Part shown: in pieces, positions 1-7,849 of the stretch | Numbering within the stretch: the stretch's first letter is position 1 | Layout: the number at the start of each line of letters is the position of its first letter | Assembly: GCA_009930445.1 (NCBI GenBank) | Contig: RZYD01000032.1 | Span: 1 to 14,849 of the forward strand | Reading direction: 5' to 3' | DNA: 14,849 bases | DNA from: Bacteroidia bacterium | GTDB lineage: Bacteria > Bacteroidota > Bacteroidia > Bacteroidales > BM520 | The notes under the pieces: model-generated | Seen by the model: only the letters and a program-made list of their open reading frames with translations | Told to the model about the DNA's origin: nothing | Database searches by the model: none | Made by a program: the position numbers and the translations under genes

Positions 1-3000
1 TTTGCTGGCCCCTGACACCCTTTCTCCTCCCGGAAATGCCCAATGGAAAGTACGCTTTACACCACGCGAAACCGGAAGGTATTATTATTTTTTTACCCTG
101 ACCGATGTTACCGGCACGGTAACCACGTTTACCGATACCCTTTATGTTATTCCTTCAGAGGAAAAAGGTTTTCTCTCCTTTCATAACAACCGCCTCTGTT
201 ACGATGATAATTCCCTCTTTATTGGAATTGGGGAAAATATTGGATGGGTAGCGGATTATCAATATTCCTGGTTCGATGTGTGGACGGACAGCCTGGTGGC
301 AAACAATTGTAATTTTATCCGGGTTTGGTTTTCAGTATATACGTTTCAGTTTGAATGGAATACTGCCGGCCCCGTGGGTGTTTATACCGGAAGATTGGAC
401 AGAGCCTGGTGGCTGGATTGGTTTTTGGAAATGACTCGCGAAAAAGGTATTTATGTGCAATTGTGCCTGAATGAACAGCAAACGCTGTTGCCTTCAGGGT
501 ATCCGAATTGGAATTATAATCCGTATAACAGCGATTTGGGCGGGCCGTGTGACTATCCCTGGGAGTTTTTTTCCGATGCAGAGGCAAAGCGCCTCTTCAA
601 ACGCAAGCTTCGTTACCTGGTTTCCCGCTATGGTGCTTTCGCTAACTTGCTCAGTTGGGAGTTGTTCAACGAAGTGGATGCCGTGGAGGGTTATGCGACT
701 CATCAGACTGCCGTTGTTGACTGGCATAACCAAATGGCCCTCTATCTTAAATCCATTGATATATATGGACATCCTGTCAGCTCTTCGCTGGCCGTGCATA
801 CTGAATTACCCAATTTGTGGGCGCTGCCTTCAATCGATTATACCCAGGCACACCGATACCATAATACTACTTATCTCGACTATCACCTCTACCAAATTAG
901 TCATACGCTTAAAACCGGGTTTAATAAACCCACTTTTAATGCCGAAATTGGACCCTCTACTTCACATTTGGAAACGTATAACCTTGATCCTCAGGGTATT
1001 CATATACATGATGTGGCTTGGGCTTCCTTGTTTTCCGATGCTTTTGCCACCGCAATGCCTTGGTACTGGAGCCATTATATTCATACCTACAATTTGTACC
1101 ATCAGTTGAACGGGCCGGCTACTTTTAGCCGTGGAATGGATATTCCCAACACGATGTCGCCGCTACTCCCGGAAACAAATACCTCCTCGCACTCCGATCT
1201 GATTGTTATCCCGGGTTTTGAACAGTCGTTTTATCGACCGACGGAGAATTATTTTCAAGTGGGAACCAACGGTATCCTAACCCCCGACGAAGAAGAATTG
1301 GCAACTATGCTTTATGGTTATGGCTTTAATGTTTATCGTAATCCCCCCCATTTTATGGTTAATTATACGGTTCCGGGAATGTTTACGGTGAATACAGGCT
1401 CAATTGCTTTTTTTTCAAAACTAAAAATTTCTATCGACGGAATAACCAGTCTACAGATTACCGCCTCTGCCAATACAAGCTATACTATTCCTGTCCCAGC
1501 CGGAACGCACACGATTTTTTGCGAGAATATTGGCAATGGCTATGTAAGTATTGAATCCTATAATTTTAAAAATTATCGTTCGGATATGCGCTGTTATGCG
1601 TTGCAGAATTCAAATTCGGCGTATGGATGGGTGCAGCATCTGGATTATAATTATTTGTATATTCATGAAAATGGTATCCCTTCTCCTGTTACCGAGGGTA
1701 CAGTAAAACTTGGAAATTTTATTCCGGGATATTATGAGGTGACCCGCTTCCATGGCAATACCGGGTTGGAAGTTTCCCGGCAGATTGAAATCCACCCCTC
1801 AGGTGATTTCCATCTCAACTTTCAAAATCTTCAGCATGATGCTGCTTTTTCGGTTATGCCCCTTTCTTCGCAAATCGAATCCGGCTTTCTCTCTTCTGAT
1901 ACTATCGTTTGTCCGGATCAGGCGGTTACTTTTACCGATACAACAACGGGCATCTATACTTATCGTAAATGGATTTTTCCGGGCGGATTGCCTTCTGTAT
2001 CCTATAATCCACAAATCAATGTTTATTATTCAAACCCGGGAACCTATGATGTTTTCCTGATTCATGTGAATGCCTTTTTATCCGATACTTTGGTGAAAAA
2101 AAAATGTATTCAGGTGGATCCCTTACCAGGCCTCTCTTCCGGCATCAGTGTGCCTGCGCCAGTTTGTGAAGGGGATAATACTGTTTTACTTTCCGCCGCT
2201 CCGGTGCCCAATGCATCGTTTTATGAATGGCAAATACCGGACGGCTGCAGTGGCACTTCTGACAGCGTATCTATCCTGCTTTCCGTTCTCTCCGGTTTTA
2301 CTTCCGGCACGGTGAGCCTTCGTGCACATAATGGTTGTGGTCAGGGTGGTTGGGTCTATGCCCCAATTCAAATTGCCCCTGCTCCCATACCTTTGGAAGA
2401 GGTTTTTGGTGAATCGTTAGTTTGTCGGGGTACTATGGCCGAGTATTTCAGCGTTACCCCTGATGAAAATGTGATCCTGTATGTCTGGAATACCGACGAT
2501 GTGCAATGGTCAACTTCCGAACCCTATACTTCGATAGATTTTCCAATCGCCGGGGTGACCCACTTATCGGTGAAGGCATATGATGCCTGTGGCCGGTATG
2601 CAGAAGCAGAGAAGACAATTCAGGTTAAAAGCCCAGTTGTTTTTCCCGGAGAAATCACCGGCAGGCAGGCCGTATATCAGGGAGAGTGCGCCATTCCCTA
2701 TTCGGTAACAACCATACCCAATGCCACATCCTACCATTGGTTTATCCCGGAAGCGTATAACAGTACCACCGTATCGGCCAGGACCACCGGCTTGTCGTTT
2801 GCTTCTGACGCCTCTTCTGCTTTTATTTCTTGTAGTGGAAGTAATGTGTGCGGGATGGGGCCGGCATCGTCTTTTTTTATCGAGGTTACCCCGCTTCCAC
2901 CGGGGTGGGATTGCCCGTTAACTCATGCACCCCATACTTTTTTTTTGGTAGATCAGATTCCTGTTACCCTGGATGGTGTTTTGCTAACGGATGGATTTTC

Positions 3001-4441
3001 TGTAGGCGTATTCTATGACGATAACCTTTCCTATCGCTGTGGCGGAGCTATTCCGGAGGCCTTTTTTTCTCAGTACGAGTTTTATCTTCACCCCGACGAC
3101 CCGGCTTTGTCAGGAAAAGATGGTTTCTTTGAAGGCGATAGCCTGTATTGGATGGTGTATGATCCGGTAACAGATTACAGCTATTTTGCCCGGGCAGACT
3201 ATGCCTTTGGCCCACAAACCTTTTCTTCAGAAGGATTCACTGTAGTAACAGCGATAGAAGCTTCTTCACAGCGCAGTGACGTATTGCCTTTGGCCGAAGG
3301 ATGGAGCGGAATTTCCTCCTATATTCAACCTGATGATTCACTGGTTGCCGCTATTTTTGCTCCGGTTGAGGAGGAGTTAATAATCGTCAAACATTTTTCC
3401 GGCGGGGTTTACTGGCCCCCATGGGCCAATACACTTGTATATTGGTCGGGTTCAGCAGGGTATAAAACTGCGTTTCAGGCGCCTGAAGTCTTGCCCCTGT
3501 CCGGTAGGATTATTACAAAGCGTACGCTGAATCTGGATGTTGGGTGGAATGAAATTCCTGTTCTCGCCGCCACACCAGTAAATGTTATAAATCTTTTTGA
3601 ACCCTTGGCCGATACGCTGGTCATTGCGAAGGAATCGGTGGGTAATGGAGTGTATTGGCCAGAAGCAGGCGTTAATACACTGGAATCACTACTTCCCGGT
3701 AAAGCCTATATGGTATATTTGGAAGAGCCTGCTTCGATTACTTTTCCGACCGATACCCTATGGCCCGGTGGTTTTTGCGCTCCATCGCAGTTGCCCAATG
3801 CTTTTATTGCTCCCTCCTCCGAATCTCACATTTTGGTATTTAAAGAAAATAGCTGGAAGGTTTTAAAAAAACCCGCTCAGATTTATGCCATCAGTACCAC
3901 CGGAACGGAGGTTGGTTTTGTGAATGCCGGGGCGAAGGGCCTTTATAGCCTTGCTGTGTATGGGAACAATCCATCTTCCGGACTTCCCGTTGCAGGCGAT
4001 CGGTTTTTTCTTTCTTTTGACGGTGAGATGCATTGCCTTTATATCCCTCTTTCATCCGATGGCAGTGAAATTCGTTGGATGGCGCATGGCTATTCTGTTG
4101 TATCTGATTTTCAAGAAATAGAAACCTCTACTGGCAGTTCGTTTTTGCCTGAAATGACCTGTACAGTTTCTGTGCGGCCAAACCCGGTATCCGAACAGGC
4201 TGTATTTGTTTATTGTCTGCCCGGGGGTGTAAATCATGGTGAACTGCAGATATATTCTCCGGACGGAGCAGTGGTTAATTCTTTTTCTCTTACGCAGCGG
4301 GAGGGGCAGTTAGTTTGGGATACCCGAAATGTCCCATCGGGCGTCTATTATTATCAATTGGAAACCAATGGCCTTACAACCAGTGGGAAAGTGATGGTTA
4401 TACATCCCTGCACGACGTTTCCCGCGGTTCTACGTGAATAG
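1..4441 (+). CDS. Secreted multidomain glycoside-hydrolase-like protein with T9SS sorting domain (5' partial)
   Basis: This is a large exported, probably cell-surface, carbohydrate-active protein. The frame is open to the left edge and no signal peptide is seen, so the N-terminus lies outside the window; 1479 codons are counted from base 2. Residues 1-50 look like the end of a DUF5060-type beta domain. Residues 60-370 form a clan-A (GH5-like) barrel: ELFNEVD gives a candidate acid/base E224, and FNAEIGPS a candidate nucleophile E315. Residues about 515-625 resemble the collagen-binding-like domain that often follows such barrels. A PKD domain (about 637-710) and three PKD/Ig-like modules (about 719-963) follow, then a Bacteroidota surface module (about 975-1090) and two tandem repeats (1095-1249). 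Residues 1388-1479 are a type A T9SS sorting domain (RPNP, then PSGVYYYQL, then GKVMVI). The substrate cannot be read from the sequence; an inactive binding protein is less likely because both glutamates are present. The tail runs about 11 residues past the usual sorting-domain end. Confidence 0.85.
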   Translation, partial: LLAPDTLSPPGNAQWKVRFTPRETGRYYYFFTLTDVTGTVTTFTDTLYVIPSEEKGFLSFHNNRLCYDDNSLFIGIGENIGWVADYQYSWFDVWTDSLVANNCNFIRVWFSVYTFQFEWNTAGPVGVYTGRLDRAWWLDWFLEMTREKGIYVQLCLNEQQTLLPSGYPNWNYNPYNSDLGGPCDYPWEFFSDAEAKRLFKRKLRYLVSRYGAFANLLSWELFNEVDAVEGYATHQTAVVDWHNQMALYLKSIDIYGHPVSSSLAVHTELPNLWALPSIDYTQAHRYHNTTYLDYHLYQISHTLKTGFNKPTFNAEIGPSTSHLETYNLDPQGIHIHDVAWASLFSDAFATAMPWYWSHYIHTYNLYHQLNGPATFSRGMDIPNTMSPLLPETNTSSHSDLIVIPGFEQSFYRPTENYFQVGTNGILTPDEEELATMLYGYGFNVYRNPPHFMVNYTVPGMFTVNTGSIAFFSKLKISIDGITSLQITASANTSYTIPVPAGTHTIFCENIGNGYVSIESYNFKNYRSDMRCYALQNSNSAYGWVQHLDYNYLYIHENGIPSPVTEGTVKLGNFIPGYYEVTRFHGNTGLEVSRQIEIHPSGDFHLNFQNLQHDAAFSVMPLSSQIESGFLSSDTIVCPDQAVTFTDTTTGIYTYRKWIFPGGLPSVSYNPQINVYYSNPGTYDVFLIHVNAFLSDTLVKKKCIQVDPLPGLSSGISVPAPVCEGDNTVLLSAAPVPNASFYEWQIPDGCSGTSDSVSILLSVLSGFTSGTVSLRAHNGCGQGGWVYAPIQIAPAPIPLEEVFGESLVCRGTMAEYFSVTPDENVILYVWNTDDVQWSTSEPYTSIDFPIAGVTHLSVKAYDACGRYAEAEKTIQVKSPVVFPGEITGRQAVYQGECAIPYSVTTIPNATSYHWFIPEAYNSTTVSARTTGLSFASDASSAFISCSGSNVCGMGPASSFFIEVTPLPPGWDCPLTHAPHTFFLVDQIPVTLDGVLLTDGFSVGVFYDDNLSYRCGGAIPEAFFSQYEFYLHPDDPALSGKDGFFEGDSLYWMVYDPVTDYSYFARADYAFGPQTFSSEGFTVVTAIEASSQRSDVLPLAEGWSGISSYIQPDDSLVAAIFAPVEEELIIVKHFSGGVYWPPWANTLVYWSGSAGYKTAFQAPEVLPLSGRIITKRTLNLDVGWNEIPVLAATPVNVINLFEPLADTLVIAKESVGNGVYWPEAGVNTLESLLPGKAYMVYLEEPASITFPTDTLWPGGFCAPSQLPNAFIAPSSESHILVFKENSWKVLKKPAQIYAISTTGTEVGFVNAGAKGLYSLAVYGNNPSSGLPVAGDRFFLSFDGEMHCLYIPLSSDGSEIRWMAHGYSVVSDFQEIETSTGSSFLPEMTCTVSVRPNPVSEQAVFVYCLPGGVNHGELQIYSPDGAVVNSFSLTQREGQLVWDTRNVPSGVYYYQLETNGLTTSGKVMVIHPCTTFPAVLRE
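3284..3748 (+). repeat. Tandem protein-level repeat inside the secreted protein
   Basis: Two adjacent copies of about 75-80 residues are visible in translation. Copy A (residues 1095-1175) starts LPLAEGW and copy B (1176-1249) starts LNLDVGW. Both carry an L-x-L-x-x-GW start, then a hydrophobic stretch with IIVK or VIAK, then GVYWP about ten residues later, and an NTL or tyrosine-rich end. Similarity is at protein level and the DNA copies have diverged, so this is an old duplication. Such modules occur near the C-terminus of T9SS cargo proteins; their function is unknown. Confidence 0.7.
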
Positions 4442-5294
4442 TGAGGAAAATAGAAAACTTTTCCAGCACAGCATCTTCTATCCGGCAGGCATAGGCATGG
4501 CTTTCTTCAATGGTCATTTCACCGGGGAGGCAAATATGGCAGGTCATTTCCTTATGATGGCCGTAATCATGGAGATGAATATGATGCAAATGTATTTTTG
4601 TTGAGGTTACGGAATCGGCAAGCTGTTGTATCTCCTTTTTTAGCTCCTCACCAGGGTCAGTGCCCATTATCCGGTTTACTGAATCGCGCAGAATTTCGTA
4701 GGAGGCGTAAAATATCAATAATGCAACAACAATACTCAGTGCCCCATCGATCCACCATATCGTTCTTCCTGCCAGAATTCCGACGAGAATGATGAGTGAA
4801 GAAAATGCATCCGTCCGGTGGTGCCAGGCATCGGCTTTAACTGCCTGATTTTCTGTTTTTTCCCCGGCCCATATTGCGTATTGCGCCAACCCTTCCTTGG
4901 CCAGTATGGAAACTACCGTAACGATTATAGCAATTGTGCCATATTTCGCACCTTGTCGTTCCTGAAAACGTTCAATCGCCTGAAGGATAAATTCAAATCC
5001 AATGATGGCGAGTAAAACGCCGATGATAATGGATGCAATGAGCTCTGCTTGTCCGTGGCCAAATGGATGTTTTTGGTCGGCTGGTTTTCGGGCCACCAGG
5101 GCAGCGATAACTACTATGGCTGAACTGAAACTATCGCTCAGGGTATGCCAGGCATCCGCAACCAGGGCCACTGAGCCGCTTACAAACCCTGCCCAGTATT
5201 TGAGTACAAAGAGTAAAACATTGACAACCATAGATAGCCATCCTTCCATAAGGGCCAGGTCTCGTTTTCGCATAATTCGAATGTTTGAAAACAA
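4398..5294 (-). CDS. Cation diffusion facilitator (CDF) family metal exporter
   Basis: A 298-residue inner-membrane antiporter that probably exports Zn2+ or a similar divalent metal in exchange for protons. It has the usual CDF length, about six membrane helices and a C-terminal cytoplasmic domain. Helix 2 carries H50-x3-D54 and helix 5 carries H158-x3-D162; this HxxxD/HxxxD pattern is associated with Zn2+ (and Cd2+) transport in the family. HPFGHGQAE at 76-84 is the family signature in the loop after helix 2. The C-terminal domain is rich in His (around HHIHLH and HDYGHHK) and ends near TIHVEP, as in dimerising CDF tails. The start is uncertain: Met1 (5294), Met8 (5273) or Met16 (5249). A possible -7 box overlaps the Met1 codon, which would favour Met8. 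The 3' end overlaps the convergent secreted-protein gene by 44 bp. The exact metal is inferred, not shown. Confidence 0.88.
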   Translation of the reverse strand: MFSNIRIMRKRDLALMEGWLSMVVNVLLFVLKYWAGFVSGSVALVADAWHTLSDSFSSAIVVIAALVARKPADQKHPFGHGQAELIASIIIGVLLAIIGFEFILQAIERFQERQGAKYGTIAIIVTVVSILAKEGLAQYAIWAGEKTENQAVKADAWHHRTDAFSSLIILVGILAGRTIWWIDGALSIVVALLIFYASYEILRDSVNRIMGTDPGEELKKEIQQLADSVTSTKIHLHHIHLHDYGHHKEMTCHICLPGEMTIEESHAYACRIEDAVLEKFSIFLTIHVEPRETSCRDV

Positions 5295-5299
5295 AAATA
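5292..5299 (-). promoter_or_regulatory. Candidate Bacteroidota -7 promoter box for the CDF gene
   Basis: Read on the minus strand the bases are TATTTTTG, a match to the Bacteroidota -7 consensus TAnnTTTG. It would place the transcript start a few bases inside the longest version of the CDF reading frame, so translation would begin at Met8. The nearest TTG (5314-5316, minus strand) is only 14 bases away, closer than the usual -33 spacing, so support is weak. Confidence 0.25.
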
Positions 5300-5643
5300 G
5301 CAGATTTTGATAACAATGGATAAGGATAGGGACATAAATTGTTTTATATATGTTTTGCCTTGGGTGGTGGTTTCTATAAGCCGGTGATACCTTTTTAAAG
5401 GCAAAATGAATCAGGGATTTTAATTTTTTTCATTTTTTATGGGGAGGATGACGGGTCTATATACTTGATTAACAGGTTTGTGTGTTTTTATATTAATTTT
5501 TTTTGAAAATTTTTCATTTTCGATGGGTTATTTTTTTGTGTTTTTGGTATTAACAGATATTACGCATGGATCCTGAGCGCGAAAAAATAGGAGATGGCTG
5601 AAAATCCTGGAAAGAGAGTAGGCGTGACTTAAGTGTTGGAGAT
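5295..5643. other. Divergent AT-rich intergenic region
   Basis: About 350 bases between the divergent CDF gene and the small secreted-protein gene. It must hold promoters for both. It contains runs of T (5420-5550), consistent with bent promoter DNA, and a 9-bp inverted repeat at 5353-5406. I found no exact TAnnTTTG box for the plus-strand gene. Two very short reading frames (11-12 codons) lie just before 5644 but have no other support. No RNA gene or transposon end is visible. Confidence 0.6.
5353..5406. repeat. 9-bp perfect inverted repeat with 36-base spacer
   Basis: TTTTGCCTT at 5353-5361 is exactly matched by its reverse complement AAGGCAAAA at 5398-5406. The repeat lies between the two divergent genes, closer to the CDF start. 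It could be an operator for a dimeric regulator, for example a metal-responsive one, or the foot of an RNA stem. The long spacer and AT-rich arms leave chance as a real possibility. Confidence 0.4.
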
Positions 5644-6132
5644 ATGAAAAAGTTTTTATCGGTTTTAGTAATGACCATAATGGTTATCGGGAGTGTAAGT
5701 GCGGGGACAAAAGTTACTGTAACAGATCCGGGGGCACCCTGGCCCAAAATCCGGCTAAAATGGACTGTCACAATAATGCTTAACATGCACAGTTATTTAT
5801 CGAATTGTGAGTTTGGTGATGGTTTTTGCTTTTTTATCGGATTTGGAAGCATTTCGGATGATCCGGTGAAAATGATGGCGGCAGAGATGGGGCCAACGGA
5901 TGATGGAAAATATCTGGCAGTAAAACTTAATTACGAAAGTGTAAAAGTGTATGAGGATGGTAATTTTTTATCAAGGTTTCAAAACAAACGATCATTATCT
6001 GTAAAGGAAGAAATCCATATTCCGGATGCAGTTTGGCGTAAGCTCGATATGGATCCGATTGTGTATCGTGCGGGTTCATATAATCTGGTTGAACAGGATG
6101 GTTCCTTTTATGTGATGTTTCCCCTTCAGTAG
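5644..6132 (+). CDS. Small secreted protein of unknown function
   Basis: A 162-residue protein with a clear Sec signal peptide: a KK start, a hydrophobic core at residues 4-18, and likely cleavage after SVSA (A20), leaving about 142 residues. The mature part is probably beta-rich. It has two cysteines close together (C55 and C62, the second in GFCFFIGF), which could form a disulfide in the periplasm. The last 20 residues (RAGSYNLVEQDG, then YVMF) resemble the ends of small unnamed Bacteroidota exported proteins, but I cannot assign a family. The ATG start has a weak GGAGA upstream. The gene is followed 13 bases later by a strong terminator, so it is probably transcribed alone and in excess of the genes behind it. 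Confidence 0.75.
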   Translation: MKKFLSVLVMTIMVIGSVSAGTKVTVTDPGAPWPKIRLKWTVTIMLNMHSYLSNCEFGDGFCFFIGFGSISDDPVKMMAAEMGPTDDGKYLAVKLNYESVKVYEDGNFLSRFQNKRSLSVKEEIHIPDAVWRKLDMDPIVYRAGSYNLVEQDGSFYVMFPLQ

Positions 6133-6145
6133 TGTATTTGTTTGG

Positions 6146-6171
6146 GGGCAGGGGTAACCCTGCCCTTTTTT
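6146..6171 (+). terminator. Strong intrinsic terminator after the small secreted-protein gene
   Basis: A perfect 8-bp GC-rich stem, GGGCAGGG (6146-6153) paired with CCCTGCCC (6158-6165), closes on a GTAA loop of the stable GNRA type and is followed directly by six T (6166-6171). It sits between the secreted-protein stop and the lipoprotein start at 6199, so it either ends the first transcript or lowers read-through into the next two genes. Confidence 0.93.
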
Positions 6172-6198
6172 CATCTTAACTAACTTAAATTGTAAACC

Positions 6199-6831
6199 AT
6201 GAAAAAATTATTGGTTTTATGTTTTTTGTCTGCGGTTGTATTCTTATCGGGATGCAACTTTCTTCTTCCTGTAACCGCAATGATTTTTGGCCTGGGATTT
6301 CCCAAATACCGTACTACGGAAGAAAGTATGGCGTATTATGAGAAGGAAATCGGATTACTCCCTGATTTTTATGCTATTCCGGCCAATCAGGAAATTTGGG
6401 ACAGCCTGAATCATGCTTTTGTTGTACCCCATGCAAAGTTTTTTGATCACAACAAACAGGAGATTACTTATAATTCTGATTCCATTTGTATGGGTCGTGT
6501 TATGAATTTTGCTGCTGGATTAGGCGATCCAAATCTTCCTGTTGCTTATAAGCAGGATTCACTTCAGCGCCTTCTTAATCTGCTGAAATTTGAACCGGAA
6601 AAGGTTTTTGACCCTGCGGAGTTAGGTGAAACGTACGACTATGTTATGTTTTTGTTCTGGGGAGAATTTATTGGGAGACCCACCAGCGAGGTGGTGGGAT
6701 TATGTGCGGAGGCGGCAGCGAACAATACGAAAGCCTCCATAGCCGTGATCACGGTTTGTTTAGATGCAAACCGGCAATATTTTGCTAATAAAAAGGAGTA
6801 TCGCCGCGTTTTTGTGTCGATTGAAAAGTAG
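6199..6831 (+). CDS. Predicted lipoprotein of unknown function
   Basis: A 210-residue protein with a lipoprotein signal: a KK start, a hydrophobic core and the lipobox LSGC, so Cys19 would be lipidated after cleavage by LspA (itself encoded at 12652-13269). Asn at +2 gives no inner-membrane retention signal, so outer-membrane placement is likely. The mature part has no family I recognise. Residues about 145-195 (YDYVMFLFWGEFIGRP, then a helix, then a strand ending VCLDANRQYF) have the strand-helix-strand rhythm of thioredoxin-like folds, but with no CxxC, so this is only a suggestion. The start is 27 bases beyond the terminator hairpin, leaving little room for a separate promoter. The gene at 6863 follows by 31 bases and is probably co-transcribed. 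Confidence 0.75.
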   Translation: MKKLLVLCFLSAVVFLSGCNFLLPVTAMIFGLGFPKYRTTEESMAYYEKEIGLLPDFYAIPANQEIWDSLNHAFVVPHAKFFDHNKQEITYNSDSICMGRVMNFAAGLGDPNLPVAYKQDSLQRLLNLLKFEPEKVFDPAELGETYDYVMFLFWGEFIGRPTSEVVGLCAEAAANNTKASIAVITVCLDANRQYFANKKEYRRVFVSIEK

Positions 6832-6862
6832 AAAAGGTTTTTAAAACAGGAAGTGAGAAGGG

Positions 6863-7837
6863 ATGTGGGGGCGAATTGTACTGGGGTTAGCTGTGTTATG
6901 CATTCTGAAGATTTCGGATGTTGATTATACGGTTTACCCGGTGACATGGTGTTATTTCCATTTGTTGCCGGGGTGGCGATTGCAAAGTACAGTATCTGCA
7001 TTAAATTCAGTTCCGCGTGCTCCTGTGAAAAGTGCTTTTTTTTGGAATCTTACTGCAGGGGGTAATTACCATAGCCATTGGGCTCAGGTGCCGGAAACCG
7101 ACAGCCGGATGAATACCACGGGCGAGGTATCGTACTATTATTGTAAGGAAAAAAATAATTTTACCCTTCAGGGAAATTTTTGTTATGAGTTGGGGATGAA
7201 TGCATATGGAATCCGGAAGATAGAAAAGAGTTCTGATTGCTTTGAGTTTTCTGCAAAATCAGCCATGAAAGGGCGGCCGTTTTTTATTCATATCTCCACG
7301 CAGGGCATGACACAACTTTTACCTGTTTATGCAGTTTTGGATAGGGATACCTCCGGGTTGGCTGTAAAGCAATTGACTTCTTCTGTTTTATCTCCCGCAA
7401 CGCTGATGTTTGCATACGGCTATACCTATAAGCTGCAACAGCCTGTGAAGGGTGAGCTTGAAATAGGCCTTGCCGGAGGAAAAATGAGTTTTATGGTAAA
7501 TCAACGGCTTTTTGCTTCGCAAAAGGCAGCAGTGCTCAATGATGTGCAGGCAGGAGAGTGGTATAAAACGGAATACGGGGTTAATTTGAAAATTGAATTT
7601 GAGAAACTGTTTTCCTCTAATATTCAGTGGAGTAACCGCAGCACCTTGTTTATCGAAGACGACGACCTGCGCTCTCCCGGGTGTTTAATGGCAGCAGATG
7701 TGGAAATACGAAATGCCGTGATTATCCGCTCCGGGAAACGAATCAAGACACGTATTGAAACCGTATTTCGCTACGACAAAGATTATGAGGCTCCTTTTCA
7801 GATGCGGCATTCGGTGACCTTGGGTTTCGGAGAGTAG
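6863..7837 (+). CDS. DUF3078-like outer-membrane beta-barrel candidate
   Basis: A 324-residue protein rich in alternating polar/hydrophobic strands, with a hydrophobic N-terminus (residues 4-16) that may be a poor signal peptide. From about residue 55 (FWNLTAGGNYHSHWAQ) the layout matches my memory of DUF3078 proteins of Bacteroidota: a W-rich first strand, LSPATLMFAYGYTYKL in the middle, a GGKMSFMVNQ strand, an acidic EYGVNLKIEFEK segment, and a late RYDKDYE turn before the last strand. It ends LGFGE rather than with the usual aromatic residue, so the last strand may be shortened. The N-terminus is odd (two Cys and a Trp by residue 30), so the true start could differ. It probably forms an operon with the lipoprotein just upstream. 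Cargo or partner is unknown; the family call is by recall only. Confidence 0.6.
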   Translation: MWGRIVLGLAVLCILKISDVDYTVYPVTWCYFHLLPGWRLQSTVSALNSVPRAPVKSAFFWNLTAGGNYHSHWAQVPETDSRMNTTGEVSYYYCKEKNNFTLQGNFCYELGMNAYGIRKIEKSSDCFEFSAKSAMKGRPFFIHISTQGMTQLLPVYAVLDRDTSGLAVKQLTSSVLSPATLMFAYGYTYKLQQPVKGELEIGLAGGKMSFMVNQRLFASQKAAVLNDVQAGEWYKTEYGVNLKIEFEKLFSSNIQWSNRSTLFIEDDDLRSPGCLMAADVEIRNAVIIRSGKRIKTRIETVFRYDKDYEAPFQMRHSVTLGFGE

Positions 7838-7849
7838 AAACCTTTTCTA
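7835..7849. terminator. Inverted repeat spanning both convergent stop codons
   Basis: TAGAAA-CCT-TTTCTA is a perfect 6-bp inverted repeat whose two outer triplets are the TAG stops of the plus-strand gene and of the minus-strand response regulator. It could act as a weak bidirectional transcript end. The stem is short and AT-rich, so support is modest. Confidence 0.3.

Noticed and set aside
471..1109. 212-codon plus-strand frame inside the glycoside-hydrolase gene
   Set aside because: It is a shadow of the real frame, which carries the two catalytic glutamates and continuous domain similarity; the shadow product has no recognisable domain.
5131..5404. Minus-strand frames overlapping the CDF start and the intergenic region
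   Set aside because: They are out of frame with the clear CDF protein and contain no motifs.
6679..6698. GC-rich hairpin CCCACCA/TGGTGGG
   Set aside because: It is within coding sequence and not followed by a T-run, so it is not a terminator.
6743..6754. Perfect 12-bp palindrome CCGTGATCACGG
   Set aside because: It lies inside the lipoprotein coding region with no second copy seen and no promoter nearby; a chance palindrome is sufficient.
6639..7001. 120-codon minus-strand frame across the lipoprotein end and the barrel start
   Set aside because: It crosses two plus-strand genes and its product is low-complexity without domain features.
6944..7040. Signal-peptide-like alternative frame beginning MVLFPFVAGVAIAKY
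   Set aside because: It soon hits a stop and would not join the downstream barrel frame without a frameshift; base-call error is possible but not shown.
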